The notes below the pieces were generated by a model, which was not told the DNA's origin, did no database searches, and was given only the letters and a program-made list of their open reading frames with translations. This document shows, piece by piece, positions 59,552-64,000 of a stretch of 64,000 nt of DNA (position 1 is its first letter; each line of letters opens with the position of its first letter). The stretch comes from Nipponacmea schrenckii (taxonomy: Eukaryota > Mollusca > Gastropoda > Lottiidae). The position numbers were made by a program, and so were the translations under genes. The stretch spans positions 20,385,106 through 20,449,105 of the forward strand of contig JAUJPP010000005.1 in the NCBI GenBank assembly GCA_030562195.1, written 5' to 3'.

Positions 59552-59770
59552 TCAGTCTTGAATGACTTCATGGTAGACTACGTTTTTCGGTGTCCCTACT
59601 TTTGTCAGTATGAATAGATTTCTGGGGTTTCCCACTCTGGAGCAGGCGACGTAGAGCTGACCATGAGAGAAGCAGGGTGTCGTCAAGTTCAAGCCAGCCA
59701 CCTTCAGAGTTTGCCCCTGTGCCTTAAAGTTGGTGGGTATCGGTCTCTTTGAAATATTCTTTGATATCAA
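59552..59770 (-). pseudogene. Helitron Rep-helicase fragment, C-terminal end
   Basis: The frame reads AQGQTLKVAGLNL followed by CFSHGQLYVACSRVGNPRNL, the last helicase motif of Helitron (Pif1-like) proteins. Everything upstream is missing because the fragment ends at the border with unit 2 near 59780. Its downstream side (59370-59551) has no visible CTRR end or terminal hairpin before the gap. Confidence 0.85.
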
Positions 59771-59780
59771 GTTTTCTATT

Positions 59781-62157
59781 GGTATAATTTTCTGTTAGCT
59801 TTGGAAAGCATCTTTCATATTATATTATATGATTTAAAGGGACATTATACCTCACTGACAAATCATGCCGCAGTCTCGGAAACAGATTTTTTTAAGGTAA
59901 GCTAATGAGAATAGTGTTCACAGAAAATAGAAAATACATGACACAAAAAGTTAACTTCCTAGTTTAAGGTATTTTTGAGTGAATTTTGCTATTCTATGCA
60001 AATATCCAAGACCCAAATCAACCCCCCAAAAATGTTGGAAAATGGCCTATATAGCTAAATGAAATGAAAAACTAATTGTCAAATAATTTATTGATTTAGT
60101 TTGTTTTAGTGAATAATAACAGAAACTTAACCAAGAAGTAAACTAGTAGAAAGGTAATAATTATTAAAACATCATAAATTATGTACTATTATTGAAGTCA
60201 TACAATAGTTTTGATATTTATTTTACCACCTGATACTAACTTGATAGTTGAAATTTGTGTTCTTTCAACTGTTACAGCAAATATTTAGAAAACCATATCC
60301 CTTTAAATGGTAAATCCCTTTCAACATCAACAACTGTTTTACAGGCCACACTATTACACAATATATACTTGATTGGCCAGAACCAAGTGATGTCACATAT
60401 AAGACACACTATTATTTATATTACTTTGAGTTCAACCTATATGACATTGAATTCATTTACACTCAGGGTTCAAAGGGTTAAGAGAAAGTAATCAAATCAA
60501 AATACACTATTCAATATTGCCTTGTTAACATAGGTAAATATATTATAATATCAGTCATTCAATATTTTTTTAAAGACCTTATTCCATTGGACAAAATATC
60601 ATTGCCAGATATTTCATAACATTTATATATATATATATATATTTTATACTTGCTACATTTACTTTCTCTATCTAATAAACTCAAAATGCAATCTTTGATT
60701 ATTGTTGGGTTAATAAAATAATTGACCAATGCAAAATTAATTTTAGCATGGATAATTGTTCATTTCATGTGAGCATAAAGATATTATTCTTCGAGACAGT
60801 TTCACAAAATTCTAACTTTTAGTGGCCTAGTCATCTGATTGGTCAATTACAAAAATCAATTTTATATTTATCTTTATTAACCAATCAAATTGTTATATTT
60901 CATAAAATCTGGATTTTATCTCAGTTCAAATTTTATGAAACAAGCCATAGTACTGACCCATTTATAATTTTTGATAGACACGAAACACTTTTATTATATA
61001 CAAGATAAGGTTATCATTAAACGTTTTAAAGTACTTTGACTATAAGCGTATCTTAAAATAAGTGGTTGCCTAACAAGATACACAATCTTTCCATATATAT
61101 ATTTTCAGGGGTGATGACAATCTACGACCACATTATAAAGTGGGTGTATAAAAAGCAAAAATATTTTCTGTAAGGTGTGAATATCATGCAAGCTAAAAGA
61201 ATAAATAGTAGGTTAATACACAATCAGTATTAAAATCACAAATAATAAAATGGTTTATATCACAATTTTTAGTTGTTCCCAACTTTCTTCAATATATACA
61301 TCATGAAATAAAACTTAACTACAGAGTCTCAACTGTGGTAACGATCCCTTTTGGCGAAAGTATAAGCGCCTTTAGAAGAAGTAACAATCCCTTTTTATTA
61401 AGGTAACAATTCCTTTCTTCAAGGTAACAATCCCCTTTCTAATCAAAAGTCTTCCTTAAAGGGGTGGTAATACAAGTGAAGGAAATTATATATCCAAAGC
61501 TAAATATTATCCATTCAAAATTTGCCCTAGAATCTTTCTAGGAAATCTCAGCCAATCAAATCGCTTGTTACAGACTCTCTTCCGTTCTCATTTCAATTAC
61601 AAAATGAAGTGTAGTTTTGGTAGTTTAATACAGGATAATAAGACCATGTAAAAAAACCTATACTTTGGATAAATGTTTGGATAGAAATAAGAATAACAAA
61701 AGTACAAGATTATAACAAATAGGTGGTTTAGTTAAGCTAAAACACAAGCAAGTTAATTTGGATGTTACAACATCAGTTTTAAAATAAACAGCAAATTTAA
61801 TCATAATTTCTGTCATTTCATCAAAAAAAAAATATCTGTTTTGGAAAAAGGGATTCAAAAGAGGACATTTTTATAGCTTAATACTCTGACTAAGATTTCA
61901 AAGTCTGTGATTTCTGAAATTCCTTATTCTTGCAAATATGATTCTATTTAAGTAGAAGCCATTAGTCAAAGAGTCCCCAATACATAAACAGTAAATTTTA
62001 AAACCTCTTATGATTCTTTTTAAATTTTAAAGGCGTGTGTGTGTTTCCAATACACACAAGAATTTTAGAAAACCTCTTTAAAACTCTTAACAGTGTGAAA
62101 ATAATTATATAGAAGGTATAATGTATGTCTGTGACAGCTAGTTTGGTCCAAGTAAAA
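59781..62157. other. 3' flank of the NEMO/optineurin-like gene copy 2
   Basis: Non-coding; matches 38493-40828 at high identity. It includes the repeat at 59893-60631 and the short dispersed repeat at about 61058-61152. A copy-2-specific difference is the longer tatata run near 60635 and an extra tract near 61345-61400. Confidence 0.75.
59893..60631. repeat. Dispersed repeat, copy shared with 38607-39354 and 42046-42772
   Basis: Unit 2 counterpart of 38607-39354, with the same cactcagggttcaaagggtt end. Confidence 0.75.
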
Positions 62158-63805
62158 CTAGTCTAAATCCATACAATCAACAACATGAATTTGTAAGGAA
62201 TCTAAATCAGGACATTTCAGGTTACATTTGGGACAAGTAAACTCATGTTCCTCAACTTGCTGTAACTGATCAGCTGGTCTCGGAATTGGCTGAAAAAAAC
62301 AAAATATCATTATTCAGTCTCTTAACTTCAAAGCATGCTGAAATGTTTAACCCCATGTGGGGGTTCAGTTGTGATTATAAATGGAATTTTTGAATTGAGA
62401 ATTGCAAGTTCATATTTAACCACATATTAAGCATGAATTGATGATATATAGAAAAGACATAGTAATAGAAAATTAAATTCCTAGTTTGAAGTATTTTTAA
62501 GGAACAATTTTCAAGCATTTCTTGTACTTCTGAACACTAATTACAAATAGTCAAGACTCAAATCAACACCCCCTGGGAAATCTTCCCCCTAATGTATAGA
62601 CAGGAATATAGCTTACCTCTAGATTTGTTTGAGAGGAACCTGAAGGGTAGGACTGATACGACCAACTACTATTTGGATTTGAAGGGGGGCGATAAATTGA
62701 ATTTGGCTGCTGTCTAACGCGTTGTTGCATCTCGGCCAACTGATTTTGACTATAGGCCTCCATTTCGTCCACTAGTTGTTGGTTTTTGGTTTGTAAATCG
62801 GCCATATCTTGTAAAATAGAATTCTTTTCTTGAGCTTGTTTCTCTCTAGCTTGTCGCTCAGCATCAAAATCCATTTTGAATACTTCAGCCTGCAAAATTG
62901 TGTATTAACAGCTACATATTGTACAATCAAAATGGACGTATAATCTTTCTAGGATATCTCATCCAATCAAATCACATAATGCGTTCTAGATGCTTCTTCT
63001 CATTTCCACGACTACAAATTGGAGTGTGGTGGGCTTGTTTAATGCAGGATAGTAAGTCCTGAGTCAAGAAATTTCTAAAAAAAAATAATTGTTGAGAGAA
63101 AATATTAAGAATACCTGTGCTCTAAAAATAGCAATCTTTTCTTCATACCCTTTTCTGAGTGTAGCCATTTCTTTTTTTAGTGCTTCAACTGTTTCATCTC
63201 TCATTGTCAAGGCTTCTTCAGCAACAATCACCTGACATGTTAATTTGTTAACATCATTCTTTAACTGCTTGACCTCTTCTGATGATGTCTGTTCCTGAAA
63301 ATGTTATAACAACAACTATGGATGGAGAAACCAAGTGGATAAAATAAAAAGTTCTTCGTCAGTTTCTCTATGGAGAAACCTGGCACACTATTCAAAGACC
63401 TCCTTTTGAGTTAGATAATGTTAGTATCAACACAATCCATCTGGGAAATTTCAATGTCTCAAATTTTGAATGCAAATTTGCCCTCAAAATTCTTCGTGTT
63501 AAAACACTCACCTACTAGTGGTAGGCTACTACTCAAAAGTCTTAAACTAGTTATGTGAACCTTTGGTGACACATTATAATATCATTTTACATTGGTCAGA
63601 ATTAATTCCAATACACAAGAACATACTTGTCTAACATTCAACCCATGGAGACAATACAATGAATATTTATCAGCAGTAGAACAGTAATAAAGTAGAAGCA
63701 AAGTTTTGTACAAAACTTACTTTGTTGGTTTTGAAGGTATTATAAAGTTCCTTATAATCTTCTATCAAACGGTTGAATGATTCTCGTAAATCTTGCAGTT
63801 CATTC
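62158..63805 (-). CDS. OPTN/IKBKG-like: NEMO/optineurin-family adaptor, copy 2, C-terminal four exons (5' part outside window)
   Basis: Family members bind linear or K63 ubiquitin chains and act in NF-kB signalling (NEMO) or selective autophagy (optineurin). Exons: 63721-63805, 63115-63294, 62617-62889, 62158-62289, all with GT/AG ends and continuous phase. The third holds the UBAN motif: VFKMDFDAERQAREKQAQEK, with the DF-AER-REK core. A 50-residue Gln/Ser/Pro linker follows. The last exon encodes FTCPKCNLKCPDLDSLQIHV and VDCMD, a C2HC ubiquitin-binding zinc finger, ending at TAG 62158. Sequence in the UBAN is marginally closer to NEMO, while the coil length suggests optineurin, so orthology is left open. 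More 5' exons must lie beyond 64000. Confidence 0.87.
63575..63690. repeat. Dispersed repeat (acccatggagacaataca), unit 2 copy
   Basis: Matches 44075-44180; also seen diverged at 20370-20475. Confidence 0.55.
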
Positions 63806-64000
63806 CTAAAAATTCATATTCATTTTAGTATTTGTAAATATTCAGTTCATATTTCATTATATTTACTGCAATAATAATGGTTTTTTCATATAAAACTATG
63901 TATGGTTGTTACAAGGATACAACACACACAAATGTAGTTCAGAGCAATTTTGAATCACAATCCTCACCCCTTTTAAACCTTTCTTCTATGGAAGGTTTCT

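Larger units (their letters stand above)
50768..64000. repeat. Tandem duplication, unit 2 (interrupted, continues past the window)
   Basis: 50768-51081 matches 38176-38487 and 59781-63967 matches 38493 to about 44465. Between them lie 8.7 kb of mobile DNA absent from unit 1. Unit 2 lacks about 2 kb found in unit 1 (41866-43890, including the TTAA element). Confidence 0.85.

Overview
The window is animal nuclear DNA from a lophotrochozoan, most likely a mollusc. It is AT-rich, its genes are split into many short exons, and its introns and spacers hold metazoan transposons (CR1-like LINE, Penelope, DIRS/PAT, piggyBac-like, Helitron, tRNA-derived SINE). It also holds a high-copy repeat carrying CAAGGGCAATAACTC and CCGTCCGTCCGT tracts, which I associate with mollusc genomes (recollection, not searched). 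A 500-base run of N marks a scaffold gap. I found no bacterial operons, CRISPR or viral genes.

Layout. 2272-15456 (-): exportin-T (XPOT), 25 coding exons joining to 962 codons. 16952-19797 (+): ribosomal protein eL20 (RPL18A), 5 exons, 176 residues, head to head with XPOT. 20866-31513 (+): TMEM43, 12 exons, 414 residues. Its first intron carries a nearly full-length antisense CR1-like LINE and its third intron an antisense Penelope fragment. 34840-36655 (-): an unrecognised 213-residue, 3-exon gene.

From 38176 to the right edge the window is a tandem duplication with a period of about 12.6 kb. Each unit carries the 3' part of a minus-strand gene of the NEMO/optineurin family. Copy 1 (40829-49349) keeps open coiled-coil exons, but its ubiquitin-binding exon has two stops and a frameshifting deletion, and its zinc-finger exon has lost its splice acceptor. 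Copy 2 (62158-63805, continuing beyond the window) has an intact UBAN and an intact C2HC zinc finger. Near its start, unit 2 is interrupted by about 8.7 kb of mobile DNA: three tandem tRNA-derived SINE monomers, a Penelope fragment, a 4.65-kb DIRS-order (PAT-type) tyrosine-recombinase retrotransposon nested inside that fragment, a LINE RNase H fragment, CCGTCCGT repeats, the gap, and a Helitron helicase fragment.

How the genes relate. XPOT (tRNA export) and RPL18A (ribosome) are housekeeping translation genes in divergent arrangement. TMEM43 is a nuclear-envelope/ER membrane protein. The NEMO/optineurin gene is an innate-immune and autophagy adaptor. No pathway links all four. The most notable structures are the PAT-type element with its preserved insertion seam and the duplicated adaptor gene whose one copy has lost ubiquitin binding. 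Exon ends were read by eye from GT/AG sites, frame continuity and family similarity, without transcripts.
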